Shown here one piece after another: positions 9,537-18,288 of a DNA stretch of 64,000 bases; within the stretch, counting starts at the first letter, position 1; the number at the start of each line of letters is the position of its first letter. Position numbers and translations under genes: made by a program. Source of the DNA: DATFTE01 sp963840665 (lineage in GTDB: Bacteria > Acidobacteriota > Terriglobia > Terriglobales > Acidobacteriaceae); contig CAWIZO010000010.1 of the NCBI GenBank assembly GCA_963840665.1, positions 793,819 through 857,818 of the forward strand, written 5' to 3'. The notes beneath the pieces are model-generated. The model worked only from the letters and a program-made list of their open reading frames with translations, did not search any database and had not been told where the DNA came from.

Positions 9537-10841
9537 TTATCGTCCTAGCGTAGCCTCAGCGATTTGCAGATCCAGCCCGATGCGCTCGCCGTTAATCAGC
9601 ACGGTTCCCGCTTCAATCAGTTGCTGTCCTGTGCAGTCATACTTTTCGTAGCAATGCAGCGAGGCGAGAGGGAAGAAGAACTCGACCGCTTGCGAGGTGC
9701 TCGCGGCTGCGGTTTTTCCGGGAATGTGAACCGTAGTGCTGAAGCCGATGCCATCAAATTGCTGGTCGTCTTTGAAGTGCGAAAGTACCGGCCGGATCAG
9801 GTGCGCGATGTGATCGTCGAATGCCATGGCAGCGATTTTGTAGCGGGAGCCTCCGGCGGACTCGGGCAGGTTGGAGTTCATGGAAAGTTCAAGATAGATG
9901 CCTTGGCGGAAGGCGATGAAACTGGGCGCGGCATAAGTGACGAAGTGCGCCTGGGAGTCGAGTTCTTTTACGATCTGAGAGATGACTTCTTGATTTGCGC
10001 CTTGCAGAGTCGCGAGGGCCGGACCTGACGTATCGCGAGGAGCGGGCGTGGGAGCGGGCGGAGCCTTTGGCTTTGCAGCAATGAGAGTGGGCGCTGCGAG
10101 GCTGGCCTGCAGAGCTTCGTCTTTAGCGGGGTCCACGACTTCGATCGATGCGGAGCTCACTTGTGACGCATTGGGAAGATCGGCTGGCGGAACGTTGGCG
10201 GCCAGTTGTGGTCCTTCGCCATTCAGCCAAACGGTGACAGGCTCAGCATTCAAGAACATCTGTCCTTGCAAAAGAGCCGCTTGCTTAGTGGTGTCGTCTT
10301 TAGCGCCGAGCAGGCGGATGGCCGCGCCCTGCGGCAAGTAGACCATGATGTTTTCCGGGCGCTCGACTGCAACACCCATCACCTTCCCAACGATGTGATG
10401 GGACACTTCGATGGCATAACCTTGCACCTTGGCGTTGCCCTGGAATGGCGGAACCTCGGCTCTCAGGATCGGGAGCACAACCTTGAGGAAGGTCTCTCTC
10501 GCGCGCTGATCTTTGTTCATCTTGTCGGCGGAATAGGCGGCGAAATAGTTTCCGGTCGCAGCGATCACGGTTTTGCCGTTGTAGCGATCAAAGCGCAATG
10601 AACTCTGGTTCACAGTTTTCTGGACAGTCTCGTCAAGATCGAGTTTCCGGCTCAGGTAGAAGGGATAATCGAACTGGACGGCCAGAATGTTTTGGCCTGC
10701 AGTTTTGAGATCATCCATGTATTGCTGCTGCAATACGCGCAGTTCGGGATCCTTGATCTCTGCCGGCTTCATGACTTGAGCGGTGGCGATGGTGGCGAAG
10801 AACAGAACGACGATGACGAGGCAAGAATTATTTTTGTGCAT
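9537..10841 (-). CDS. Secreted protein of unknown function, last gene of respiratory operon
   Basis: 434 aa with an N-terminal signal peptide (VIVVLFFATIATAQ). I do not recognise a domain. Visible features are an N-terminal alpha/beta-looking region (YMDDLKTAGQNILAVQFDYPFYLSRKL), a middle region with an Ala/Pro-rich linker (PKAPPAPTPAPRD, about 250), and a C-terminal region with two cysteines (LHCYEKYDC). The start overlaps the heme lipoprotein gene upstream by 14 nt, so it is translationally coupled to the bc-complex operon. That suggests a role in the assembly or periplasmic function of the complex, but the sequence itself gives no reaction. Confidence 0.75.
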   Translation of the reverse strand: MHKNNSCLVIVVLFFATIATAQVMKPAEIKDPELRVLQQQYMDDLKTAGQNILAVQFDYPFYLSRKLDLDETVQKTVNQSSLRFDRYNGKTVIAATGNYFAAYSADKMNKDQRARETFLKVVLPILRAEVPPFQGNAKVQGYAIEVSHHIVGKVMGVAVERPENIMVYLPQGAAIRLLGAKDDTTKQAALLQGQMFLNAEPVTVWLNGEGPQLAANVPPADLPNASQVSSASIEVVDPAKDEALQASLAAPTLIAAKPKAPPAPTPAPRDTSGPALATLQGANQEVISQIVKELDSQAHFVTYAAPSFIAFRQGIYLELSMNSNLPESAGGSRYKIAAMAFDDHIAHLIRPVLSHFKDDQQFDGIGFSTTVHIPGKTAAASTSQAVEFFFPLASLHCYEKYDCTGQQLIEAGTVLINGERIGLDLQIAEATLGR

Positions 10842-11562
10842 AGACCATTCCTGACGCCTGAAAAGGCGGATCGGACACGATTCGGATGTAGGAAATCAGG
10901 GCCTGAATTTCAGATTTGCTGAGTGTGTAGCCGTAGGGCGGCATAGTCGCGGATTTGTTCAACGCCGGACCGCCGTGACTGATGATGGCGAGCAAGTCGG
11001 CATCGGACATTTTGTTGAGCGTGTCGCCTTCCGTGAAGGGATGAGGCTTTACTTCGAGATTGTCGTAGTTCGAGACCTTCTCGGGCGTTGATTCCGGATT
11101 GTGGCAGCGCGAGCAGTACTTGTCGTCGAGTTGATAGCCGACTTCCTGCTGATATCCCAGGGCGATCTCGTCGAGCTTGAGGTCTACTTTCTTCTGCGCT
11201 TTGGTGAAAGTAGAGGCGGTGATCTGGTAGCGTCCCGCCATGGCGCCGAGAGAAACGATGATGCTGAGTTGTCCGCTGGAATCGGTGACGCCGGCGACAG
11301 GATCAAAGTAGACGCCTTCGGGTCCGCCAAATTCGACGTGCGCACCCGCGACTGCACTTCCCTGATCGTCGTTGACTTGAACGACAACTGGTTGACCGAG
11401 GGGCGCGCCAGTGGCTCCGATTTGCTTCCCTCCGCTCGATTCGACGATCGCGGCGCCGAAGGCCGTAGCCGCAGGGCCGGGGGTAGGCACTGACTTGCGT
11501 GCACAACCGGAGAGCAACATTAAGAAGGCAACCGCGCCGATGATGAGTTCGCGCTTTTTCAT
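10828..11562 (-). CDS. Lipoprotein with Ig-like domain and monoheme cytochrome c
   Basis: 244 aa. A lipobox-type signal (MLLSGCARKS) places it as a lipid-anchored envelope protein. Residues about 45-130 look like a bacterial Ig/invasin-type domain (VVQVNDDQGSAVAGAHVEFGG). The C-terminal half is a cytochrome c domain: heme motif CSRCH, candidate Met ligand in ATMPPYGYTLS, and the terminal helix ALISYIRIV. Its first codons overlap the octaheme gene by 4 nt (ATGA). It is probably an electron acceptor or tether for the Rieske/cytochrome b complex encoded upstream. Confidence 0.85.
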   Translation of the reverse strand: MKKRELIIGAVAFLMLLSGCARKSVPTPGPAATAFGAAIVESSGGKQIGATGAPLGQPVVVQVNDDQGSAVAGAHVEFGGPEGVYFDPVAGVTDSSGQLSIIVSLGAMAGRYQITASTFTKAQKKVDLKLDEIALGYQQEVGYQLDDKYCSRCHNPESTPEKVSNYDNLEVKPHPFTEGDTLNKMSDADLLAIISHGGPALNKSATMPPYGYTLSKSEIQALISYIRIVSDPPFQASGMVYAQK

Positions 11563-13643
11563 TTCTTAGCCTCCAGAGTCGCCGGCGTCGCGTGCACGGA
11601 TGCCTTAATGGTCGGCTTCCCGCTCTTCAGAGTAGTCATGTAGGCAGTCAACGCCTGCGCATCTTCATCGCTCATGTTGCGGTTGGGTTCCATGGTGCCC
11701 GGGCGAAGTGCCTGCGGATTCTTCAGCCAGTGATACATCCATGCGGCGGTTAGCCGGGAGCCGACTTGCGTCAGAGTAGGACCGACGTATCCCTTGTCAG
11801 TTTTCGTGTCAATGATGTGGCAGGACTGGCAGGCGTATTTCGAATAGAAAAGCTGCTTGCCTTGTTCTACCTGCGCGGCGGGGTATCCAGCCTGCGGCAT
11901 GGAGTCGCGATCGAAGGCCGGGGTCTGGTAGACGGTCATGATGTAGTCGGTGAGTTCGTTGATCTCGCTGTCGGAGAGATTGAACTTCGGCATGCGACGG
12001 ATGAGCGCAGGGCGCAGGGTGTTGGGATTCTTCAGGAACTCGGTGAGCCACTGGCGCTGCACCGAACTGCCTTCCCACGTGAGGTCGGGGGCCATATCGC
12101 CGCCGCGGCCGTTGATGGCATGACAACTGAAGCAGGCGAGGTCGTTGATCAGTTGGCCGGCTTTGCCTGCGGGTTGGTAGTGCGCGGCCGGAGGCGCGGC
12201 GATCGCGAGCGACATCGGCAAGGTTTGCGATCGGTCAGTCAGCGAGAGCAGCGCGGTCGTCAGCGAGTCAATCTGCGCAGGCGTGAAGTTGTATTGCGGC
12301 ATCTTCAACGCAGATCCGAAAGCTCGCGGCTGACGAATTTTGTTCGAAAGGTAATCGGGCAGGGTGTGCTGCATGCCGGGCAGGAAGACCAGCTGTGTGA
12401 CCGGCTTGCTTCCGATGCGAGTCAGTTCAGGAGCGAAGTTCTCCGGCTTCTTGATGCCGCTGATTTCGTGGCAGGACGCGCACCCATATTCGGTGACCAG
12501 AAGTTTGCCATGAGCGATCTGGTCAGGCGTGGCGGCGTCGAGGTGAACACTGGCGAGCAGATCGGCGTCGTTCTTGGCCTTCAGGAATCCATTGAGCATG
12601 GTCACCTGCTCATCGCTGAAACGGTAGTGCGGCATGGCTGTCTCGGGGTCATAAATGCGTGGATTTTTCAGCCAGGCTTGTAGCCATTCCGGCTTCACTT
12701 TGCTCCCAACACGAGTGAGTTCGGGACCGACATTGCCACCGACCACGTTTCCGGCGGCGTTTTGCACGGCGTGACAGGAAGCGCAGAAGGATTCTCCGTA
12801 GAGGCTGGCGCCGGCGGTGGGGTCGGGAGCTTTGCCGGCTGCGGCTAGCGGTGCGGTGTCACCCGCGAGTGGCGTGCTGTTGGAGATGAGGAACGCGGAA
12901 ATATCCCGCGCGTCGTTCTCAGTCAGCTTGAAGTTCGGCATGCCGGCGGTGACGGCATAGGCTTGCGGATCTTTGAGCCAGGCGTAGATCCATTCGCGCG
13001 TAGTTTTATCGGCGATGTGCGAGAGAGAAGGAGGATCGTCCGTCGCTTTCATGGTGCTGCCGTCCTGCGCCTTGATGGTGTGGCAGTGGACGCATCCGGC
13101 GCGGGTGAGGAGTTCGCGTCCGGCGTTTAACTGGGGCGTCCCGGTCAGCGGTGTGTGATGACATTGCCCGCAGGAAGATTCGACATAGCGCGCGGGAAGA
13201 ATCGGTTGCTCCCACGCGAGCGTACTGCGGTGAGCTTCTTCGACGGTGGTGGCGGCGCCTTGTCCGCGATGGCACATGACGCATCCGAATTGCTCAGAGG
13301 TATGAGGAATTGCGGGATGGCGGCGGAAAGGCTGCGTGCTGACGTCGGAGAGACTTGCTTCTTTCAGGCCGACATGACAAGTTGTGCAACGGTCCACGGC
13401 GTTGATTTCGGGAAGCCAGATCTGATGGATGCCGCCATCGAAATGGCGCTGGAGGGTGACGGCGTCGCCGCGTCCGCGAATGAGCTTCAGATATTGGTGT
13501 TGGTAGTGACGCCATTCGCTGAAATGATTTTTTGCCGGAGCGATGGCGAGCGAGATCAGTAGCAGGGCGCTGACAACGCCGAAGGCGCGGATCGGGTCAC
13601 CAAACAGCTTTTTCCAGAGAGAATTGTTGGCGGATGATTGCAC
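11559..13643 (-). CDS. Membrane-anchored octaheme cytochrome c
   Basis: 694 aa with eight CxxCH heme motifs: CTTCH, CVMCH, CGQCH, CVHCH, CASCH twice, CFSCH and CQSCH. One uncleaved-looking hydrophobic helix lies at the N-terminus (AFGVVSALLLISLAIAP). After the first CxxCH cluster come repeated class I cytochrome c units, each with heme motif, GPELTRVGSKV-type loop, WL..WLKNP and a Met-bearing segment (MPHYRFS, MPQYNFT, MPKFNLS). This looks like serial duplication of one c-domain. It directly abuts the cytochrome b C-terminal gene, so it is the likely cytochrome c1-equivalent of the complex and could carry electrons over a long distance in the periplasm. Confidence 0.92.
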   Translation of the reverse strand: MQSSANNSLWKKLFGDPIRAFGVVSALLLISLAIAPAKNHFSEWRHYQHQYLKLIRGRGDAVTLQRHFDGGIHQIWLPEINAVDRCTTCHVGLKEASLSDVSTQPFRRHPAIPHTSEQFGCVMCHRGQGAATTVEEAHRSTLAWEQPILPARYVESSCGQCHHTPLTGTPQLNAGRELLTRAGCVHCHTIKAQDGSTMKATDDPPSLSHIADKTTREWIYAWLKDPQAYAVTAGMPNFKLTENDARDISAFLISNSTPLAGDTAPLAAAGKAPDPTAGASLYGESFCASCHAVQNAAGNVVGGNVGPELTRVGSKVKPEWLQAWLKNPRIYDPETAMPHYRFSDEQVTMLNGFLKAKNDADLLASVHLDAATPDQIAHGKLLVTEYGCASCHEISGIKKPENFAPELTRIGSKPVTQLVFLPGMQHTLPDYLSNKIRQPRAFGSALKMPQYNFTPAQIDSLTTALLSLTDRSQTLPMSLAIAAPPAAHYQPAGKAGQLINDLACFSCHAINGRGGDMAPDLTWEGSSVQRQWLTEFLKNPNTLRPALIRRMPKFNLSDSEINELTDYIMTVYQTPAFDRDSMPQAGYPAAQVEQGKQLFYSKYACQSCHIIDTKTDKGYVGPTLTQVGSRLTAAWMYHWLKNPQALRPGTMEPNRNMSDEDAQALTAYMTTLKSGKPTIKASVHATPATLEAKK

Positions 13644-14348
13644 TTAGCTCCTCCAGGGCAGCACCCAGGACCAGCCTGGGCCGCGGAAGAAAGTGCCAAT
13701 AGCGGTGAGCACGACCAGTTCGAAAAGGAACCAGGTCATGATCCAGTAAGAGAGCGGTCTCGCCGCGAGGTATCGACGAAGCGGCGAGGCTGACTGCGGC
13801 GAACTTTGCGATGCGAAGATCATGAAGGCCGCCACGATCAGCGTCGGAACCAGAGCGACGATTACATCGAAGAAGAGCAGGAAGAGACAGAACAGAGTTG
13901 CGACGACATAGAAAATCCGGAGGCGCTTTTGACGATCTTTCAGGAATAGGCCCTCGGCTTCGATGTTGATATTGAAGTAGGGAATGACGACTAAGGCGAT
14001 GATGACCAGGGTTGGAACCAGTACTCCAGCGACGACCGGAGGGAAGTAGTGCAGCATCTCCTGCAGGCCGAGGAAGTACCAAGGGGCCTTCGCGGGATTT
14101 GGAGTGTGCGAAGGATCGGCCAAGCCTTCGAGCGGTGCATTGAAAGCGAGCGCCATGACCACGAGGGCGATGGCAAGAGTTTCGATCGCCACAGCGGCGC
14201 GGAACAAAACCTCCGGATAGGTCTGCAATTGGTCTTCGTCGGTGACTTTGACTTGCGGCGAGGTGCGGCGCGTGACGAACACTATCCGTTTCGGAAACTT
14301 GCGCGCGTTGGAATCGAGTCCGGCGACGAAGTCTTTCTGATCGCTCAT
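13644..14348 (-). CDS. Cytochrome b C-terminal subunit (PetD/subunit IV-like)
   Basis: 234 aa from the ATG at 14348; a longer frame upstream overlaps the cytochrome b gene and is not credible. Several hydrophobic helices are present. The quinol-site motif normally read as PEWY appears as PAKAPWYFLGLQEML (about residues 85-99), so the glutamate is missing; similar KAPWYF forms occur in other split cytochrome b families. The start overlaps the cytochrome b N-terminal gene by 4 nt and the stop abuts the octaheme gene. With its partner it forms the membrane core of a b6f/bc-type quinol oxidase. Confidence 0.92.
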   Translation of the reverse strand: MSDQKDFVAGLDSNARKFPKRIVFVTRRTSPQVKVTDEDQLQTYPEVLFRAAVAIETLAIALVVMALAFNAPLEGLADPSHTPNPAKAPWYFLGLQEMLHYFPPVVAGVLVPTLVIIALVVIPYFNINIEAEGLFLKDRQKRLRIFYVVATLFCLFLLFFDVIVALVPTLIVAAFMIFASQSSPQSASPLRRYLAARPLSYWIMTWFLFELVVLTAIGTFFRGPGWSWVLPWRS

Positions 14349-15121
14349 TGCGCCCCCTTTGCGGCTGCAGTCGCGAGCGTCTTGGGTTCGCTGTGATGAG
14401 CATAGAGTCCGCCATCTTTGCGGATGCGCCAGAAGTGAATCGCGATAAACATGATCGCGGTCAACGGAAGAATCATGCAGTGCAAAACGTAAAAGCGAAG
14501 CAGGGCATTGGCGTTCACTTGATTCCCACCCAGCATGAGGAAGTGAACCTTGGTGCCGAAGACGGGAACCGCGGAGGCGAGGTTCGATCCGATGGTGATG
14601 GCCCAGTAAGCGAGTTGATCCCAGGGGAGCAGATATCCGGTGTAACTGAGGAGCAGAGTGATCACCAGCAAGATGACACCGATCACCCAATTGAATTCGC
14701 GCGGAGCGCGGTAGGCGCCGCGGTAAAACACTTTGAACATGTGCGCGAAGACGAGGAAAACCATCGCGTGCGCGGACCAGCGATGAAGATTGCGGAGAAA
14801 TAATCCGGAAGACACGACGAACTGCAGGTCCTTGGTATCGGCGTAGGCCTGCGGGACCGATGGATGGTAGTAGAGCATCAGGAAGATTCCGGTGCTGACC
14901 AGAATCAGAAATGTGCCTAGGGTTAGAGTGCCGAGATACCAGGTGGTGCTGAAGCTCAGCATGCGGCGGCGAACTTTGGTCGAGAACAAGTGCAGAAACA
15001 CGTTCTGCTGGATGGCCAGTGAACGGTGCAGAGTGCTCGATCCGGCGCCGCTGCGGAAGACCGAGCGCCAGACTTTGGTTGCGCGCAGATCGTCGAAATA
15101 AGTTGAGAACGTCTTTTCCAT
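14345..15121 (-). CDS. Cytochrome b N-terminal subunit (PetB-like)
   Basis: 258 aa from the ATG at 15121, chosen because a GAGGG ribosome site sits upstream; a TTG at 15127 is the alternative. Four transmembrane helices are present. Both pairs of heme-b histidines are present with the expected spacing. The first is in NLHRWSAHAMVFLVFAHMF (14 apart); the second is in FYVLHCMILPLTAIMFIAIHF (15 apart). The quinone-site region reads LLSYTGYLLPWDQLAYWA. The gene sits between Rieske and subunit IV with 2-4 nt junctions. It is the core of a quinol:cytochrome c oxidoreductase. Confidence 0.94.
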   Translation of the reverse strand: MEKTFSTYFDDLRATKVWRSVFRSGAGSSTLHRSLAIQQNVFLHLFSTKVRRRMLSFSTTWYLGTLTLGTFLILVSTGIFLMLYYHPSVPQAYADTKDLQFVVSSGLFLRNLHRWSAHAMVFLVFAHMFKVFYRGAYRAPREFNWVIGVILLVITLLLSYTGYLLPWDQLAYWAITIGSNLASAVPVFGTKVHFLMLGGNQVNANALLRFYVLHCMILPLTAIMFIAIHFWRIRKDGGLYAHHSEPKTLATAAAKGAQ

Positions 15122-15123
15122 GC

Positions 15124-15615
15124 TCAAACCCTCACGAACTCCATGGCACGAACATTGTTGGAGCGATCAACCATCAGATCGCCGTCATCGCTGACCCAGG
15201 TTTTGAGCCAGGGAAGCGGTTTGGGCGCGGGGCCTTCGATTTTTTCGCCATCGCGCTTGAACTTGCTGCCGTGGCAGGGGCAAGCTATGATGCCGAGCTC
15301 AGGCTTCCACGCGGTGAGACAGCCGAGATGTGTGCAGACTGCGCTGAGCGAAAAGAATCCTTCTTTCGCGTGAATCAGGTAAATGCCGTTGTTGACATCG
15401 AGCGTGACTGAATCGAGGGGATAGCTTTCGGGCTTTCCCGCATTCACGATGGGCGACGGCTCGAAGAGCACGTTGGGAGAGAGAAACTGGTAGGCGAAGA
15501 CAGTGGTACCGGCGGCGGCAATGCCGAGCGAGCCTAGTCCTAATTTCAAGAAGAAGTCGCGGCGCGTGTGTTCGTCGGTGGGGAGCGGCGAAGTGATTTT
15601 CTTCTCGTCAGACAT
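15124..15615 (-). CDS. Rieske [2Fe-2S] protein
   Basis: 163 aa. The N-terminal segment RRDFFLKLGLGSLGIAAAG is Tat-like and doubles as a membrane anchor. The Rieske fold shows both cluster boxes: C94-T-H96-L-G-C99 and C112-P-C114-H115-G-S-K-F. The metal ligands are C94, H96, C112 and H115; C99 and C114 form the usual disulfide. It accepts the first electron from quinol and passes it to the cytochrome c subunits. It lies 2 nt from both the GltD-like gene and the cytochrome b gene. Confidence 0.95.
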   Translation of the reverse strand: MSDEKKITSPLPTDEHTRRDFFLKLGLGSLGIAAAGTTVFAYQFLSPNVLFEPSPIVNAGKPESYPLDSVTLDVNNGIYLIHAKEGFFSLSAVCTHLGCLTAWKPELGIIACPCHGSKFKRDGEKIEGPAPKPLPWLKTWVSDDGDLMVDRSNNVRAMEFVRV

Positions 15616-15617
15616 AT

Positions 15618-17603
15618 TTATTTTGGGCCTCCTACGGTTGCTGGCGCTTTGGGGCGAAATGGGGCGTCGATGGCTTCAATGGAAATCAGTCCGGTGGGTT
15701 CGGCGGGAACCAGGTTGTAGGACTCCATGGTGATGGTGCCGACCGGGCATCGTGCGGCGCACAGGCCGCAGCGGATGCAGCGGGTTTCATCTTTCAACAT
15801 GGCCGAGCCAGTGACCACGCCGAGCTGGTCTGCAGCTACTTCGTCGAGCTCGACGCCGAACAATTCCTGCTCATCACGGATGTGCTGCACGGTTGCCGGT
15901 TCGAAGGCGATGCGGCCCAGAGAAACCAGTTCAAGACAATTCTCGGGGCAGACATCGACGCATCCGCCACAGAGTATGCACATGGTGCCGTCTTCGGGGA
16001 CGCCTTCGAAGACGGTATTGACCCAGCAGTGCAGGCAGCGCTGGGCTTCTTCGACGGCACTGGTGGCGTCATATCCGATTTCAACTTCGGTGACTCCGGT
16101 GCGACGTTCGAGGGGGAGCATGGGCACCGCGGGGCGCACCAGGTCGAGCAATTCGAGCGGCATGCTGTGGCGTTTGAAGACTTCGACTTCAACAATCGGA
16201 TCGGGATGTTTCTGTCCGCGCAGGAACTCGTCGATGCCAACTGCCGCGCGCTTGCCATCAGCGACGCTGTCAATGATGAGACGCGGACCAAAGACGCAAT
16301 CGCCACCGGCGAAGATGCCGGAGGCGGAGGTCATCAGAGTCTGCGGATTGACTGAGATCAAGCCGCGCGGGGAAATCTCGACGCCATCTTCTTTCTTCAG
16401 GAAGTCGAGCTTTGGAGCCTGGCCGATGGCCATGATGATGGTGTCGCACTCAATGAGGGTTTCGCTGCCTTCGTAGAACGCGGGATTGAAGCGCTTGTTC
16501 TCGTCGAAGACCCACTTGGTTTTGAGAGCCTCGAGAGCCACCACGTGTCCATCTTTGCCGATCATGCGCTTGGGCCCGAGGCCGGGATGCATGATGATGC
16601 CTTCTTCTTCGGCTTCCTCGATTTCTTCGAGAGCGGCGGGCATCTCTTCGCGCTTTTCCAGGCACACGAGATTCACTTCATGAGCGCCCATGCGCAGAGC
16701 GGAGAGAGAGATGTCTACCATCTCTTTTGTGGCAACGGCGTTGACGTTTTCCACCGACGGCTCGAGGTCTTCGACTCCGGCGACGTGCTGTTTGACGACT
16801 TCGCGGGCGGCGGAGCGAGCGACGTCCATGGCGACATTGCCGCCGCCTATGACGATCACTTTTTTGCCGATGGTGAACTTGTAGCCGAGGTTGACGTTCA
16901 GCAGAAAGTCGATACCTTTGTAGACTCCGTCAAGGTCGACTCCGGGAATGGTGAGGTCTCGGCTGCGATGGGCGCCGACCGCGATCAACACGGCGTCAAA
17001 CCCTTCGCGACGGAGATCGGAGATGGCGAAGTCGCGACCGGCGGCATGATTCAACATTAAGGTGATGTCGCCGGTTTCGAGAATCTCGCGGACCTGCGCT
17101 TCGACCACGTCGCGAGGCAGGCGGTATTCGGGGATGCCCAGATAGAGCATGCCTCCGGCGACGGGAGCGGCTTCGAAAATTGTAACCGCGTATCCCATCA
17201 GCGCGAGGTCATGTGCGGCAGAGAGTCCAACCGGGCCTCCCCCGACCACGGCAACCTTATAAGGCAATTTCTTCTGGCCGCGACCGGCATTGACGTCTAC
17301 GGGATGCTTCGATTCGGCGCCGTAGCGTTCGGTAAGGAAGCGCTTCAGGGCGCGGATGGAGATGGGCTTGTCGATTTCGCCGCGGCGGCATGCAGTCTCG
17401 CATGGATGAGCGCAGACGCGGCCGCAGATGCTGGCGAGGGGATTGGGATCGCGGGCAATCTTGTAGGCTTCTTCAAAACGCCCTTCCGCGATCAGTCCGA
17501 CGTAGCGACCGGCGTTGGTGTGAGCGGGACACGCCATCATGCAAGGAAAATTGGTATTTAGCCAATCCTTGTCGACCTTCTTGTCTTTATAGCGTTTGAG
17601 CAT
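15618..17603 (-). CDS. GltD-like FAD/NAD(P) oxidoreductase with C-terminal 4Fe-4S ferredoxin domains
   Basis: 661 aa from the ATG at 17603 (MLKRYKDKKVDKDWLN); a 5' extension in the same frame is not needed. The N-terminus has the cysteine-rich Fe-S region of the glutamate synthase small-subunit family (CMMACPAHTNAGRY, then CGRVCAHPCETACRRG). FAD and NAD(P) Rossmann motifs follow (VAVVGGGPVGLSAA; VIVIGGGNVAMDVA). The C-terminus adds ferredoxin-type clusters (CILCGGCVDVCPENC; CIRCGLCAARCPVG). No glutamate synthase large subunit is nearby. Its place in front of Rieske/cytochrome b suggests a soluble module linking NAD(P)H or ferredoxin to the quinol complex. Comparable bc complexes with an NAD(P)-oxidoreductase gene are known in anammox bacteria. 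Confidence 0.9.
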   Translation of the reverse strand: MLKRYKDKKVDKDWLNTNFPCMMACPAHTNAGRYVGLIAEGRFEEAYKIARDPNPLASICGRVCAHPCETACRRGEIDKPISIRALKRFLTERYGAESKHPVDVNAGRGQKKLPYKVAVVGGGPVGLSAAHDLALMGYAVTIFEAAPVAGGMLYLGIPEYRLPRDVVEAQVREILETGDITLMLNHAAGRDFAISDLRREGFDAVLIAVGAHRSRDLTIPGVDLDGVYKGIDFLLNVNLGYKFTIGKKVIVIGGGNVAMDVARSAAREVVKQHVAGVEDLEPSVENVNAVATKEMVDISLSALRMGAHEVNLVCLEKREEMPAALEEIEEAEEEGIIMHPGLGPKRMIGKDGHVVALEALKTKWVFDENKRFNPAFYEGSETLIECDTIIMAIGQAPKLDFLKKEDGVEISPRGLISVNPQTLMTSASGIFAGGDCVFGPRLIIDSVADGKRAAVGIDEFLRGQKHPDPIVEVEVFKRHSMPLELLDLVRPAVPMLPLERRTGVTEVEIGYDATSAVEEAQRCLHCWVNTVFEGVPEDGTMCILCGGCVDVCPENCLELVSLGRIAFEPATVQHIRDEQELFGVELDEVAADQLGVVTGSAMLKDETRCIRCGLCAARCPVGTITMESYNLVPAEPTGLISIEAIDAPFRPKAPATVGGPK

Positions 17604-17675
17604 GATGGCGAACTCTTTCGATTTGGTTGGAAAAGAAACGGGAGCGGAGCAGGTCAACGACCGCTCCCATTTCTC

Positions 17676-18257
17676 TTACTTGCTCAGGGTGAAATCCGCT
17701 TTGGTATCGCCGGAGACGGTGACGGGCTTCGACGAATTCTTCGCGCCTTCGTGCCACGCGACGACCGTGTAACTGCCGTCTGGAACGTTTTCGATTTTGT
17801 ATTCGCCAGACTTGTCGGTAACCGCGAAATACGGGGTGGGCGAGACAACGACGTAACCCGCCATTTCGGGGTGGACGTTGCAGAGCAGAGGAACAGCGCC
17901 GGGATTGTCAAACTTGAAGGGACGCTTCTCGCCTTTAGGCCAGGTGCCGAGGTTGTGTCCAAGTTTCTTGTTGCCGCTGATCGAGGTCCAGAAGACGTTG
18001 TGGGCGACGCTGTCGCTGTTCAGGAATTCGACCGTGGTTCCAACCTGTACCGCAGTGATGTGGGGCTGGAACAAGAGCCCTTTCTGATCGACAACTGGAC
18101 CCGTAGTTGGGGCAGGAAAGGTTTTTCCGGCGATGGTGTCGACGTAGACGACCGACTCACCCGCGACACCTGAAACCTTACCGCTGATGGTGCCGGCGTG
18201 AGCAGCGAGAGCGACGGCGGTTACGACTAGCGTTATAACGAGAGCATTGCGTTTCAT
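17676..18257 (-). CDS. Secreted cupredoxin-like protein with carboxypeptidase-regulatory-like tail
   Basis: 193 aa with a signal peptide (VVTAVALAAHA) and a good ribosome site (CAGGAG). The central cupredoxin fold (about 65-135) carries plausible type-1 copper ligands: His in SVAHNVFW, then Cys, His and Met in LLCNVHPEM. The C-terminal 60 residues resemble a carboxypeptidase regulatory/peptidase-associated beta domain (TDKSGEYKIENVPDGSYTVVAWHEG). It is likely a periplasmic copper electron carrier serving the bc-type complex encoded downstream in the same operon. Confidence 0.85.
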   Translation of the reverse strand: MKRNALVITLVVTAVALAAHAGTISGKVSGVAGESVVYVDTIAGKTFPAPTTGPVVDQKGLLFQPHITAVQVGTTVEFLNSDSVAHNVFWTSISGNKKLGHNLGTWPKGEKRPFKFDNPGAVPLLCNVHPEMAGYVVVSPTPYFAVTDKSGEYKIENVPDGSYTVVAWHEGAKNSSKPVTVSGDTKADFTLSK

Positions 18258-18288
18258 GATTTCTCCTGTTCCTGCAAAATCGGTTGCC

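Noticed and set aside
11766..12683. 305-codon antisense frame under the octaheme cytochrome gene
   Set aside because: The minus strand carries eight heme motifs in one frame; the plus frame is a shadow.
14349..14690. 5' extension of the cytochrome b C-terminal gene
   Set aside because: It overlaps the cytochrome b N-terminal gene in another frame; ATG at 14348 gives the normal protein and a 4-nt overlap.
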